Part shown: positions 1 through 5,870 of the stretch, one piece after another
How the letters are laid out: every line of letters starts with the position of its first letter
Position numbering within the stretch: the stretch's first letter is position 1
Origin: Anaerolineaceae bacterium UBA5311
GTDB lineage: Bacteria > Chloroflexota > Anaerolineae > Anaerolineales > Anaerolineaceae
Direction: 5' to 3'
Assembly (NCBI GenBank): GCA_002411175.1
Contig: DHRN01000090.1
Location: 1-6,097 of the forward strand
Length of the DNA: 6,097 nt
Program-made: the position numbers and the translations under genes
Notes under the pieces: model-generated
The model's database searches: none
Told to the model about the DNA's origin: nothing
What the model saw: the letters and a program-made list of their open reading frames with translations, nothing else

Positions 1-7
1 ACGAGCA

Positions 8-51
8 GGGACCAGGGAACAGGGAATAGGGAACAGGGAACAGGAACTGGG
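8..51. repeat. Heptamer minisatellite, left copy (GGGAACA units)
   Basis: Five consecutive 7-bp units (8-14 GGGACCA, 15-21 GGGAACA, 22-28 GGGAATA, 29-35 and 36-42 GGGAACA) are followed by a shortened GGAACT and GGG. The tract leads directly into the palindromic repeat at 53. The same order, the same GGGAATA variant and the same GGAACTGGG junction recur at 5819-5869. The unit length is not a multiple of three and no gene spans the tract. Such tracts are prone to slippage, so unit number probably varies between strains (inference). Confidence 0.9.
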
Positions 52-52
52 T

Positions 53-148
53 TTTGTCATCCTGAGCCTCTTTTGCGAAGGATCTTGTCGATTGGAAGGG
101 TAAGATCCTTATGAATTAAATTTACGAAGTGCTTGTCCCGTTCCTGCG
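53..148. repeat. Single, decayed copy of the GTCATCCTGA palindromic repeat
   Basis: Positions 53-115 match the unit at 5971-6033 with four differences in 63 positions by eye. After 115 the match breaks down: TTACGAAGT is still seen at 122-130 and a loose trace of the closing arm (GTTC.TG) near 139-145. The perfect closing arm TCAGGATGAC found in the right-hand array is missing, so this copy can no longer form the full outer stem. The end coordinate is approximate. It lies beyond the operon terminator and probably has no role in expression of the genes. Confidence 0.75.
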
Positions 149-335
149 GAGCGATGTTGTTGTAGGGAACGCGGCTTGTCCAATTCCGGCGAAACCATCT
201 ATTTTTAAAGAAAGGAGTGATGACCACCTTCCCCACTAATTTTCAGGCATGTGACAATGCGATCTGTTTTGAAAATGCTTTTGGAGCACAAAATTGAAAA
301 CTCAGCTACCCTGCAACCAGTGCAAGTATTTTCAC
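149..335. other. Non-coding stretch downstream of the operon
   Basis: I see no supported gene or structured RNA here. A plus-strand run AAAGGAG (211-217) sits two bases before an ATG at 220 that opens a 25-codon frame ending with TGA at 295-297. The Shine-Dalgarno spacing is too short and the peptide is unlike anything I recognise, so I do not call it. A short segment TGTAGGGAACGCGGC around 170-185 looks like one half of a palindromic intergenic repeat, but no matching second half is visible. The stretch is probably relic repeat material between the terminator and the minisatellite. Confidence 0.5.
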
Positions 336-361
336 AAAAAACCCCCGATGTCTACCGGGGG
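336..361 (-). terminator. Rho-independent terminator after lepB
   Basis: Read on the minus strand, a perfect 6-bp GC stem (CCCCCG 361-356, CGGGGG 347-342) with an 8-nt loop is followed immediately by six T (341-336). It starts 22 bp after the lepB stop codon. On the plus strand the stem is not followed by a T run, so it works in one direction only. It marks the 3' end of the coaE-to-lepB transcript. Confidence 0.9.
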
Positions 362-383
362 CGAGGCTATAAATATTTCTCAC

Positions 384-1028
384 TTACGGAGAAGCACTGA
401 CGATATTTGAAACCGACAAGAGGTCGACTGCATTCAGGGGCCAATATACAAGCAAAGCTTTGCCTACCACCCAATCGAGCTTTACAGTACCCCACTGGTG
501 AGAATCCGATGAATGGTTGCGGTTATCCCCCAGCACAAACAACTCACCTTCGGGTACCACCCAACTGCCGGTGTAGTTTGGCAAATCCATGATGTAGGGC
601 TCGGTCAGAGGCTGGTTGTTTACGCGCACGATCCCGTTGGCTATATCCACCTGGTCTCCCGGCAGCCCGACAACGCGCTTGATATAGTCTTCAGCTTGAT
701 CTCCCTGGAAATGAAAAACGATAACGTCACCACGTTTGGGCTCACCAATTTTGTAAGCCATCTTGTTGACCAGCAGCAAATAACCTTGTTTTAAGGTTGG
801 CTCCATGCTGATGTTATATACTTTCACCCTCGAAGTGACGGTGTTCAGAATCAAAAAGAGGACCACTGCAAGCAGGATGGTTTCGAAAAGATCTCTAAGA
901 AAGCTCTTTTCTTTCTGTTGTGGTTCTTTCTGTGATGGGTCGACTGCCGGTTCTGCGACAGGATTTAGTTGATTTTCTTGAGTATTATCTTCCACTTTTT
1001 TCCAATCTGGTTTGGCAAACTTTTCCAA
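384..1028 (-). CDS. lepB: Signal peptidase I (type I leader peptidase, S26)
   Basis: This membrane serine protease cleaves signal peptides from exported pre-proteins on the outer face of the cytoplasmic membrane. The 214-residue protein has a charged, Gln/Pro-rich cytoplasmic N-terminus (1-45) and one membrane helix (about 46-63). The conserved boxes follow: SMEPT with nucleophile Ser74, RGDVIVF at 99-105, YIKRVVGLPGD with general-base Lys117, and GDNR at 167-170 followed by SSDS. Box E reads NHSSDSH where many homologues have a final Arg; this is mild variation. The length is typical of single-helix SipS-like enzymes. The start is TTG (1028-1026); an in-frame stop lies 12 nt upstream, so no earlier start exists. 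GTG at codon 12 is the alternative, with no better ribosome site. It is the last gene before the terminator, 33 bp after der. Function is secure; the start is less so. Confidence 0.95.
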   Translation of the reverse strand: MEKFAKPDWKKVEDNTQENQLNPVAEPAVDPSQKEPQQKEKSFLRDLFETILLAVVLFLILNTVTSRVKVYNISMEPTLKQGYLLLVNKMAYKIGEPKRGDVIVFHFQGDQAEDYIKRVVGLPGDQVDIANGIVRVNNQPLTEPYIMDLPNYTGSWVVPEGELFVLGDNRNHSSDSHQWGTVKLDWVVGKALLVYWPLNAVDLLSVSNIVSASP

Positions 1029-1036
1029 ACGAACGT

Positions 1037-1042
1037 ATTATA
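1037..1042 (-). promoter_or_regulatory. Candidate -10 box before lepB
   Basis: A perfect TATAAT on the minus strand is preceded by AAAAGGT and ends 8 nt before the TTG start. No -35 resembling TTGACA is visible at 16-18 bp. If it is used, transcription would begin at or within a base or two of the start codon. The AAAAGG upstream is 15 nt from the start, too far for a normal Shine-Dalgarno. An internal promoter for lepB is plausible but unproven. Confidence 0.4.
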
Positions 1043-1061
1043 ACCTTTTCTAAAGCAGGCA

Positions 1062-2438
1062 TCATTCCCGCCTTACACGCTGCTTTAATACCAGTTTGAT
1101 CGGGGTGCCCTTAAAGGGGAACGTCTCCCTGATTTGATTTTCAATAAAGCGCATATAGGTAAAATGACCGAGCTTTGGATCGTTGCAGTAAAGCAGGAAA
1201 GTCGGAGGTTCGGTATTGACCTGGGTGCCATAATAGATACGGAATGGACGCCCAATGCCTGAAGGGGACTGGTGTTTATCCTGCGCGTTGACCAGAATTT
1301 TATTAAGCTGTGCTGTTGAAATCTTGCGAGTGCGTTCTTCCTGGATCTCTTTGACCAGAGGCAATACCTGGTGGACACGCTGCCCGGTTTCTGCTGAGAT
1401 GAATATTATTGGCACATAAGGCAAAAAGTTCAGCTCCCGACGCACATGTTTTTCAAAGTCGAGGGCAGTTAAATGGTCTTTTTCGATCAGGTCCCACTTG
1501 TTGATTACCAGCATGACGCTCTTCCAGGCATCGTTGATATACCCGGCAATGTGAGTATCCTGCGCGGTGATACCGTCAACAGCATCGACAACCAGGACCG
1601 CGACGTCACATCGCTCTATCGCCTGCATCGCGCGCAAGACCGAATACTTTTCCACGCCTGGGATGATCGAACCGCGTTTGCGGATGCCGGCTGTATCGAT
1701 CAGCGTGTATTCCTGTCCGTCTTTGGTGAGCCTGGTGTCGATTGCATCCCGGGTTGTGCCGGGAATATTGCTGACAATCGAGCGCTGCTGCCCGGTTATT
1801 TTGTTGAGCAGGCTGCTTTTACCCGCATTAGGTTTACCAACGATGGCGATTTTGATGCTGTCGTCCTCTTCTTCATCTTCAATCGGTTCAGGGAACTGCG
1901 CCACTACGGCATCCAGCAGGTCACCTGTTCCGGTGCCATGGATGGCGGAGATGGCGTATGGTTCGCCCATACCCAGGGAGTAGAAGTCATACGCGTTCTG
2001 CCTGGTTTGCTCGCTATCAGCTTTGTTTACCACCAACAAGATCGGGGGGGTATGCTGGCGATCGCTTTTAGACCGACGTCTACGTAAAATATCGACCACC
2101 TCATGGTCTGCCTGGGTAACCCCTTCTATCGCATCGGTGACCAGCAAGATCACATCAGCTTCTTCAAGGGCAATTTCTGCCTGGGCGCGAATATCCTGGA
2201 CGAAATCTGCCGATCCGATTGAAAGCGGCTTCTGACTGTGCTGTTTGCCTGGATCGATGCCGCCGGTATCGACAACATAAAAGTCATGCCCAGCCCAGTC
2301 ACCTTCGGCAAGCAGGCGGTCACGCGTGGTTCCTGGAATATCATCAATAATAGCAAGGCGCTGCCCAACCAGGCGATTGAAGAGAGTACTTTTGCCCACG
2401 TTTGGTCTGCCTACAAGCACAATTACAGGTTTTTGCAT
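1062..2438 (-). CDS. der: Der (EngA), double-GTPase ribosome assembly factor
   Basis: Der is an essential GTPase that binds the 50S subunit and helps its late assembly in the cytoplasm. The 458 residues show two tandem G domains and a C-terminal KH-like domain. GD1 has G1 GRPNVGKS (10-17), PGTTRD (35-40), DTGG (57-60) and NKAD (138-141). GD2 has GKPNAGKS (201-208), PGTTRD (226-231), DTAG (248-251) and NKWD (313-316). The KH-like part spans roughly 352-458 and ends in a basic tail. An acidic linker (188-193) joins the G domains, as in other Der proteins. A basic, probably surface segment (119-132) precedes the first NKxD motif. All nucleotide-binding motifs are intact. ATG start at 2438, 26 bp after the cdaR stop; lepB follows after 33 bp. 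Product assignment is secure. Confidence 0.98.
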   Translation of the reverse strand: MQKPVIVLVGRPNVGKSTLFNRLVGQRLAIIDDIPGTTRDRLLAEGDWAGHDFYVVDTGGIDPGKQHSQKPLSIGSADFVQDIRAQAEIALEEADVILLVTDAIEGVTQADHEVVDILRRRRSKSDRQHTPPILLVVNKADSEQTRQNAYDFYSLGMGEPYAISAIHGTGTGDLLDAVVAQFPEPIEDEEEDDSIKIAIVGKPNAGKSSLLNKITGQQRSIVSNIPGTTRDAIDTRLTKDGQEYTLIDTAGIRKRGSIIPGVEKYSVLRAMQAIERCDVAVLVVDAVDGITAQDTHIAGYINDAWKSVMLVINKWDLIEKDHLTALDFEKHVRRELNFLPYVPIIFISAETGQRVHQVLPLVKEIQEERTRKISTAQLNKILVNAQDKHQSPSGIGRPFRIYYGTQVNTEPPTFLLYCNDPKLGHFTYMRFIENQIRETFPFKGTPIKLVLKQRVRRE

Positions 2439-2445
2439 TGGAATA

Positions 2446-2451
2446 ATATTA
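2446..2451 (-). promoter_or_regulatory. Candidate -10 box before der
   Basis: TAATAT on the minus strand is preceded by GAAAAGG and ends 7 nt before the der ATG; an overlapping TATTAT (2448-2443) ends 4 nt before it. No clear -35 is seen, and the upstream AAAAGG is 13 nt from the ATG, long for a ribosome site. The layout resembles that before lepB and coaE. The box is short and AT-rich, so chance is a real alternative. Confidence 0.3.
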
Positions 2452-2464
2452 CCTTTTCTCGTAT

Positions 2465-3688
2465 TTATTGGGTTATGGTCACTTCTATTGTGCCAGGTAA
2501 CACCGAATCCAATCTCAACTCATCATCCAGCAGAGTCACTGTTGGTGCGATCTGATAGGTGCCAGGTGCGCGATCCTGAAGATCTAAAACGACGTGGATA
2601 CTGTCGGTTGTCAGGTTTTCGAGCAGGGATAACGGTCCGGATAGATAAATATCTACTCTTTCCGGGGATATTGTCGCCCTCATCCGTGGTCCAAGATTAA
2701 TAATTTCCACGGGGATACCTATGAACTGAATTGAACTTTGAATCGCTTCGATACTAACGGCAACATTCACCTCGCTGGCACCGATAATGACGATACCATC
2801 CTGAACCTGTAAGGGCACGTTGATTGTAAAACTTTCCCGGGCGCCGTTCAGGTTTACCGGCGCGGTTTCCAGGAATGACGGCAAAGACCCTACCAGGGCA
2901 GGGTTGGAGGAATAAATAGTCAGATTAGGCGGGGTGACAACTAATCCGGTAAGGTGATAACCCTGCGCGATGGTGCCCGTGGTAACGATTTTCACAAAAA
3001 CATTACGGTAACCAGCCAGCTGCTTGATGGGCAGCTCTACGGTGATCGTTCTTGGATTGAGAGTGATGCCATCGACAACATTACCGCGTCTGTCCATGGC
3101 TCGCAGGTCGAGTGTGCGCGTAATCGTACTGGTCGCATTGTTAATATCAATCGTGGCAACCACGTCCATGACCTCGTTGAGACTGGATTGAGGACCGACC
3201 ACCTGGACCTGGGTGGCACTTAGCACAGGCTGACCGGCTTCGTAACCAACAGGCAAGTTGCCCGTGCGAAACAAGTTGATCTCAAAATCTGCTGTCGCCA
3301 TTTGTTCAAGCGTCAGGGTTATTTTCTCAGGGGTAATTTCAGTTAGCTGTGTTGGACGAAGATCGATATTCACTTCGGGCGTAAGCTCGTAGGTTCCGGC
3401 AGTTAAGCCGCTCAGGTTTATCCTTGCGGTGACCAGGCTAAGATTGCGGGCAAGCTGGGTGTGCACCGATCGAGGCGCTCTCACTGTGATAACAACACTC
3501 CTGGCACTCTGTTCAGTGATAACCAGGTCGGGGTTTTGACCCAGGATGGAGACCTGGACAGGCGTTCCGTAAGTGACCACTTCGTTGGGGTCTTGTGAGG
3601 TAACTGAAGAAACCCACACGATCATGGCGAGGACGAAAGAAGTGGCTAAAATCGGCAGAATCCGCCTTAGTGGTTTGAGGAATTTCAT
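2465..3688 (-). CDS. cdaR: YbbR-domain protein, CdaR-type regulator of diadenylate cyclase
   Basis: CdaR proteins are anchored in the membrane and act on the CdaA cyclase through extracytoplasmic YbbR domains; both activation and inhibition have been reported in different species. This 407-residue protein has a basic N-terminus (1-9), one membrane helix (about 10-28) and then four β-rich repeats at about 40-128, 134-220, 227-313 and 320-405. The repeats show recurring pieces such as 'TPEKITLTLE', 'NPRTITVELP' and 'SPERVDIYLSGP', typical YbbR segments. The domain count fits the Firmicute CdaR layout. The ATG overlaps the cdaA stop (ATGA), and a strong GAGGAGG lies 7 nt before it, so the two proteins are probably made in a fixed ratio. 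The gene ends 26 bp before der. Sequence in this family is poorly conserved, so the call rests on the domain pattern together with the cdaA neighbour. Confidence 0.92.
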   Translation of the reverse strand: MKFLKPLRRILPILATSFVLAMIVWVSSVTSQDPNEVVTYGTPVQVSILGQNPDLVITEQSARSVVITVRAPRSVHTQLARNLSLVTARINLSGLTAGTYELTPEVNIDLRPTQLTEITPEKITLTLEQMATADFEINLFRTGNLPVGYEAGQPVLSATQVQVVGPQSSLNEVMDVVATIDINNATSTITRTLDLRAMDRRGNVVDGITLNPRTITVELPIKQLAGYRNVFVKIVTTGTIAQGYHLTGLVVTPPNLTIYSSNPALVGSLPSFLETAPVNLNGARESFTINVPLQVQDGIVIIGASEVNVAVSIEAIQSSIQFIGIPVEIINLGPRMRATISPERVDIYLSGPLSLLENLTTDSIHVVLDLQDRAPGTYQIAPTVTLLDDELRLDSVLPGTIEVTITQ

Positions 3689-4575
3689 TCTACTGCCTCC
3701 TCACTGTCGTTGTTATCCAGGTTACCTTTGGCTGACTGTTTGGATTTTTTTTCATCGATGGGCTGGTCCACTGTCAGGATCGCGCGCATGCTGTTGATAA
3801 GACGATCTCCGTCCAGCCGGCGGATGAGCCTGCCCCGATGAGCTATCGAAATAGTGCCGGTTTCTTCAGATACAACCACAGCCAGGGCATCGCTGACCTC
3901 GCTAATGCCCATGGCGGCACGATGGCGCAGCCCCAGCGACTGCGCGGCAGTGCTGTTGAGCACACCGCTGCTCGAAAGGGGCATTACACAGGCGGCTGCC
4001 TTGATCCGGTTATCCGAGATGATCACCGCTCCATCATGTAGGGGGGTATTCGGATGGAAGATTTGCTGCAAAAGCTGTGGGGAAATCTCTGAGTTCAGCA
4101 TGACACCATTTTTATAATATTTATCCAACATTTCACGCCTGCGGATAACAATCAGGGCGCCATGCCGCCGTTCTGCCAGTTGGACTACTGCCTTGGTAAT
4201 CGCGTTCAGAGTTACCTCAAGCTCGAGGCTGGCTTTATTGCTGCCGCCAAACCGCCAAAAGCCGATGTATCCGATGCTGCCCATGCGCTCCAAACCACGC
4301 CGAATCTCCGGCGCGAAAACAACCGGAACAGCAAGGATCAGTGCCGGTGAAATGGTTTGTACCAGCCATGAAAAAGCAGGCAGATTGACCAGGGAAGTCA
4401 GCAATGTGATCAGGATAACCAGCAAGAAAACGCCGCGCAGCAGCGTTTGGGCTTCGGTGTCTCTGAGCAGATACAAAATTAACGCAAAAACGATGGTTAC
4501 CAGCAAAACGTCAAGCAGACTCTCCCAGGTAAACCTTTGGAGGATAAAAGTCAGATTATTCCAAAGCTCTTGCAT
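3685..4575 (-). CDS. cdaA: Diadenylate cyclase CdaA (DacA), membrane-bound c-di-AMP synthase
   Basis: The enzyme condenses two ATP into cyclic di-AMP, a messenger that controls potassium and osmolyte transport and is linked to cell wall homeostasis in other bacteria. The 296-residue protein has three N-terminal membrane helices (about 20-37, 44-63, 72-89) and a cytoplasmic DAC domain (about 115-265). The catalytic signatures are intact: NTPLHDGA at 176-183 with Asp181, and RHR at 217-219 followed by AAMGISE, then VSEETG (235-240). The last 25 residues are charged, with no recognised fold. The family usually runs about 270-280 residues. The ATG at 4575 is preceded by GGGTGAT, complementary to the 16S 3' end. 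It lies 87 bp after coaE and overlaps cdaR by 4 bp, the conserved cdaA-cdaR pair; glmM is not in the window. Product and activity are well supported. Confidence 0.97.
   Translation of the reverse strand: MQELWNNLTFILQRFTWESLLDVLLVTIVFALILYLLRDTEAQTLLRGVFLLVILITLLTSLVNLPAFSWLVQTISPALILAVPVVFAPEIRRGLERMGSIGYIGFWRFGGSNKASLELEVTLNAITKAVVQLAERRHGALIVIRRREMLDKYYKNGVMLNSEISPQLLQQIFHPNTPLHDGAVIISDNRIKAAACVMPLSSSGVLNSTAAQSLGLRHRAAMGISEVSDALAVVVSEETGTISIAHRGRLIRRLDGDRLINSMRAILTVDQPIDEKKSKQSAKGNLDNNDSEEAVE
3696..3702 (-). promoter_or_regulatory. Strong Shine-Dalgarno for cdaR inside the end of cdaA
   Basis: GAGGAGG on the minus strand lies 7 nt before the cdaR ATG and within the last codons of cdaA. 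It is the best ribosome site in the window and fixes the cdaR start. Together with the 4-bp stop/start overlap (3685-3688) it points to translational coupling. Confidence 0.9.
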
Positions 4576-4580
4576 TATTA

Positions 4581-4587
4581 ATCACCC
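4581..4587 (-). promoter_or_regulatory. Ribosome binding site of cdaA
   Basis: GGGTGAT on the minus strand lies 5 nt before the ATG at 4575. Its GGTGAT pairs with the ATCACC of the 16S rRNA 3' end, downstream of the usual GGAGG contact. It supports the chosen start, which also matches the usual N-terminus of the family. Confidence 0.6.
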
Positions 4588-4602
4588 ATTTTTGAGCTTC
4601 TA

Positions 4603-4632
4603 AGTATACCCGTTTTCCCCTGGCTTTCCCAA
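4603..4632 (-). promoter_or_regulatory. Candidate sigma-70-type promoter for cdaA
   Basis: On the minus strand TTGGGA (4632-4627, 4/6 to consensus) and TATACT (4608-4603, 5/6) are separated by 18 bp. A start near 4596 would give a leader of about 20 nt that still contains the cdaA ribosome site. It sits in the 87-bp gap after coaE, where no terminator is seen, so cdaA may be read both from here and from upstream. The preceding GGG and the -10 are identical to those before coaE. Confidence 0.5.
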
Positions 4633-4662
4633 CGAGGAGAAGCTTTAAGTCAAAAAATCATA

Positions 4663-5730
4663 TTATTGAATTGGTTTGATCCAGACTTCACCAGGCATAA
4701 GACCGTTTTCTTTCAGAAAGGTCTCGTAGCTTGAGCGTGGGCAGAAATCGGCACCGTCCTGCCCGGGCATAAAACCTGCCTGCCAGGCTTCTTTGGAAGT
4801 GGTTGAGTCGTGCGGCACGATCAGCAGTTGGAAGGACCCCTCAAGCCAGCCCTGCAGCATCGCGATTGAGCTGTGGTTATCGACCTGTTCGCTGTTGATC
4901 GGGTATTGGTTGGTCAGTAAAGCGAGCGTTTGACGCGTGCTCAGGCGCTGCGATTGCACAGGTTCATCATCCAGCCGGATTATTGGAACGTTTTTTACAC
5001 CGAGAAGCTGGTAGATCCTTTCGTAGTTCCAGCGTTCTTTTGTTTGCTCCTGAACCACAGATATCAGCCAATCAAAATCTTTTTCCTGCATGCTGCTAAC
5101 GTCATATTCGACCTCCTCTGTTTTGTAACAGACTGGCAGAGCCAGGTCACGCAGAGCCAGCATAGTTTGCTGATAACTTTCCTGATAACTGTTATTCGTC
5201 CAGATTACTCGATCGGATTGAAAGATTTTATCTTCTTGTGGTGATTGGGACCTGATTTTTTTCCAGGCGATCTCGTCTGTGTGTCCACGGTTTTCAACCA
5301 GGCGTTGAAATCGCAAGTTCTCATCAGCGGCAACCGTCCATACCTCGTCGCAATATGCCGTGATTCCTGCTTCAATCAGTTTAATCGCCTCGATGACCAG
5401 TACTTTCCGTTTGCATTGTTCGATCTGCGCCAATATTTCCCTGGTAACACAGGGGTGCACAATAGCTTCGAGCCGGGCAAGCCTGGCAGGGTCTGCGAAT
5501 ACGATGCGCCCCAGCTTGCCGCGATTGATTTGCCCGTCGGGCATTTTGACCTCGTCGCCAAATTCTTCAATGATTTCACGCCAGGCTGGAAGCCCGGGCA
5601 GATAGGTATCCTGGGCGGTGAGATCGGCATCGATGGTATATGCCCCGGTGTTGGCAAGATAAGTGCGCACCACGCTTTTTCCTGAGGCGATGTTACCTGT
5701 TATACCGATGACGAAAGGTTTTTCGTGCAT
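4663..5730 (-). CDS. coaE: Dephospho-CoA kinase with unassigned C-terminal extension
   Basis: CoaE phosphorylates the 3' hydroxyl of dephospho-CoA with ATP, the last step of coenzyme A synthesis, in the cytoplasm. The kinase part (about 1-200) shows the P-loop GNIASGKS (12-19), DAD at 34-36, INRGKLGRIVF (68-78), LEAIVHP (87-93), EAIKLIE (114-120, at the place of the usual PLL.E), the lid segment FQRLVENRG (141-149) and SQSPQEDK…SDRVIWTN (161-179). Usual family length is about 200 residues; this protein has 355. Residues 205-355 match no domain I can name with confidence; the N-terminal half is rich in D/E/Q and the end has an 'AWQAGF' and 'LMPGEVWIKPI' pattern. A degenerate acetyltransferase-like fold is possible but no acetyl-CoA motif is visible. 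ATG at 5730; a -10-like box lies only 6 nt upstream. First gene of the cluster. Confidence 0.95.
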   Translation of the reverse strand: MHEKPFVIGITGNIASGKSVVRTYLANTGAYTIDADLTAQDTYLPGLPAWREIIEEFGDEVKMPDGQINRGKLGRIVFADPARLARLEAIVHPCVTREILAQIEQCKRKVLVIEAIKLIEAGITAYCDEVWTVAADENLRFQRLVENRGHTDEIAWKKIRSQSPQEDKIFQSDRVIWTNNSYQESYQQTMLALRDLALPVCYKTEEVEYDVSSMQEKDFDWLISVVQEQTKERWNYERIYQLLGVKNVPIIRLDDEPVQSQRLSTRQTLALLTNQYPINSEQVDNHSSIAMLQGWLEGSFQLLIVPHDSTTSKEAWQAGFMPGQDGADFCPRSSYETFLKENGLMPGEVWIKPIQ

Positions 5731-5736
5731 GTGTAA

Positions 5737-5742
5737 AGTATA
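5737..5742 (-). promoter_or_regulatory. Candidate -10 box before coaE
   Basis: TATACT, preceded by AAGGG, ends exactly 6 nt before the coaE ATG, so the predicted first transcribed base is the A of the start codon. No TTGACA-like -35 is evident at 16-18 bp. The AAGGG is 12 nt from the ATG and is a poor ribosome site by spacing. The layout suggests leaderless initiation (inference). Confidence 0.5.
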
Positions 5743-5760
5743 CCCTTATATAGGTTATTC

Positions 5761-5790
5761 AGTTGTTGATTTAGCGAATACACAGCAACT
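5761..5790. promoter_or_regulatory. Inverted repeat upstream of the coaE promoter
   Basis: AGTTGTTG (5761-5768) and CAGCAACT (5783-5790) form 8-bp arms with one mismatch and a 14-bp centre. The element covers about -30 to -60 relative to the predicted coaE start, the place of a -35 region or an upstream operator. It is not followed by a T run, so it is not a terminator. Arms this short can arise by chance. Confidence 0.3.
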
Positions 5791-5818
5791 ATCAATGTGA
5801 ATGTGTTTAGAATTAAAG

Positions 5819-5869
5819 GGGAACAGGGAATAGGAAACAGGGAACAGGGAACAGGGAACAGGAACTGGG
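5819..5869. repeat. Heptamer minisatellite, right copy (GGGAACA units)
   Basis: Six 7-bp units follow one another: GGGAACA, GGGAATA, GGAAACA and three more GGGAACA (to 5860). They end in GGAACT and GGG, then join the palindromic array at 5871. Unit order and junction match the tract at 8-51, with one extra unit and one different variant, as expected from duplication followed by slippage. Confidence 0.9.
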
Positions 5870-5870
5870 T

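Noticed and set aside
220..297. A 25-codon plus-strand frame after AAAGGAG
   Set aside because: Only two bases separate the purine run from the ATG, there is no promoter, and the peptide has no recognisable features.
513..794. Plus-strand frame of 93 codons
   Set aside because: It is antisense to the conserved core of lepB and shows no family features or ribosome site.
1473..2087. A 204-codon open frame on the plus strand
   Set aside because: It lies wholly antisense to der, whose motifs are intact. The peptide has no recognisable domain and arises from the codon bias of der.
4578..4589. A three-codon upstream frame (ATG GGT GAT TAA) just before the cdaA ATG
   Set aside because: It coincides with the GGGTGAT ribosome site and has none of its own; it is most simply a by-product of that site.
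4651..4662. T-run right after the coaE stop as a possible terminator
   Set aside because: No GC-rich stem precedes the six T on the minus strand, so readthrough into cdaA is more likely.
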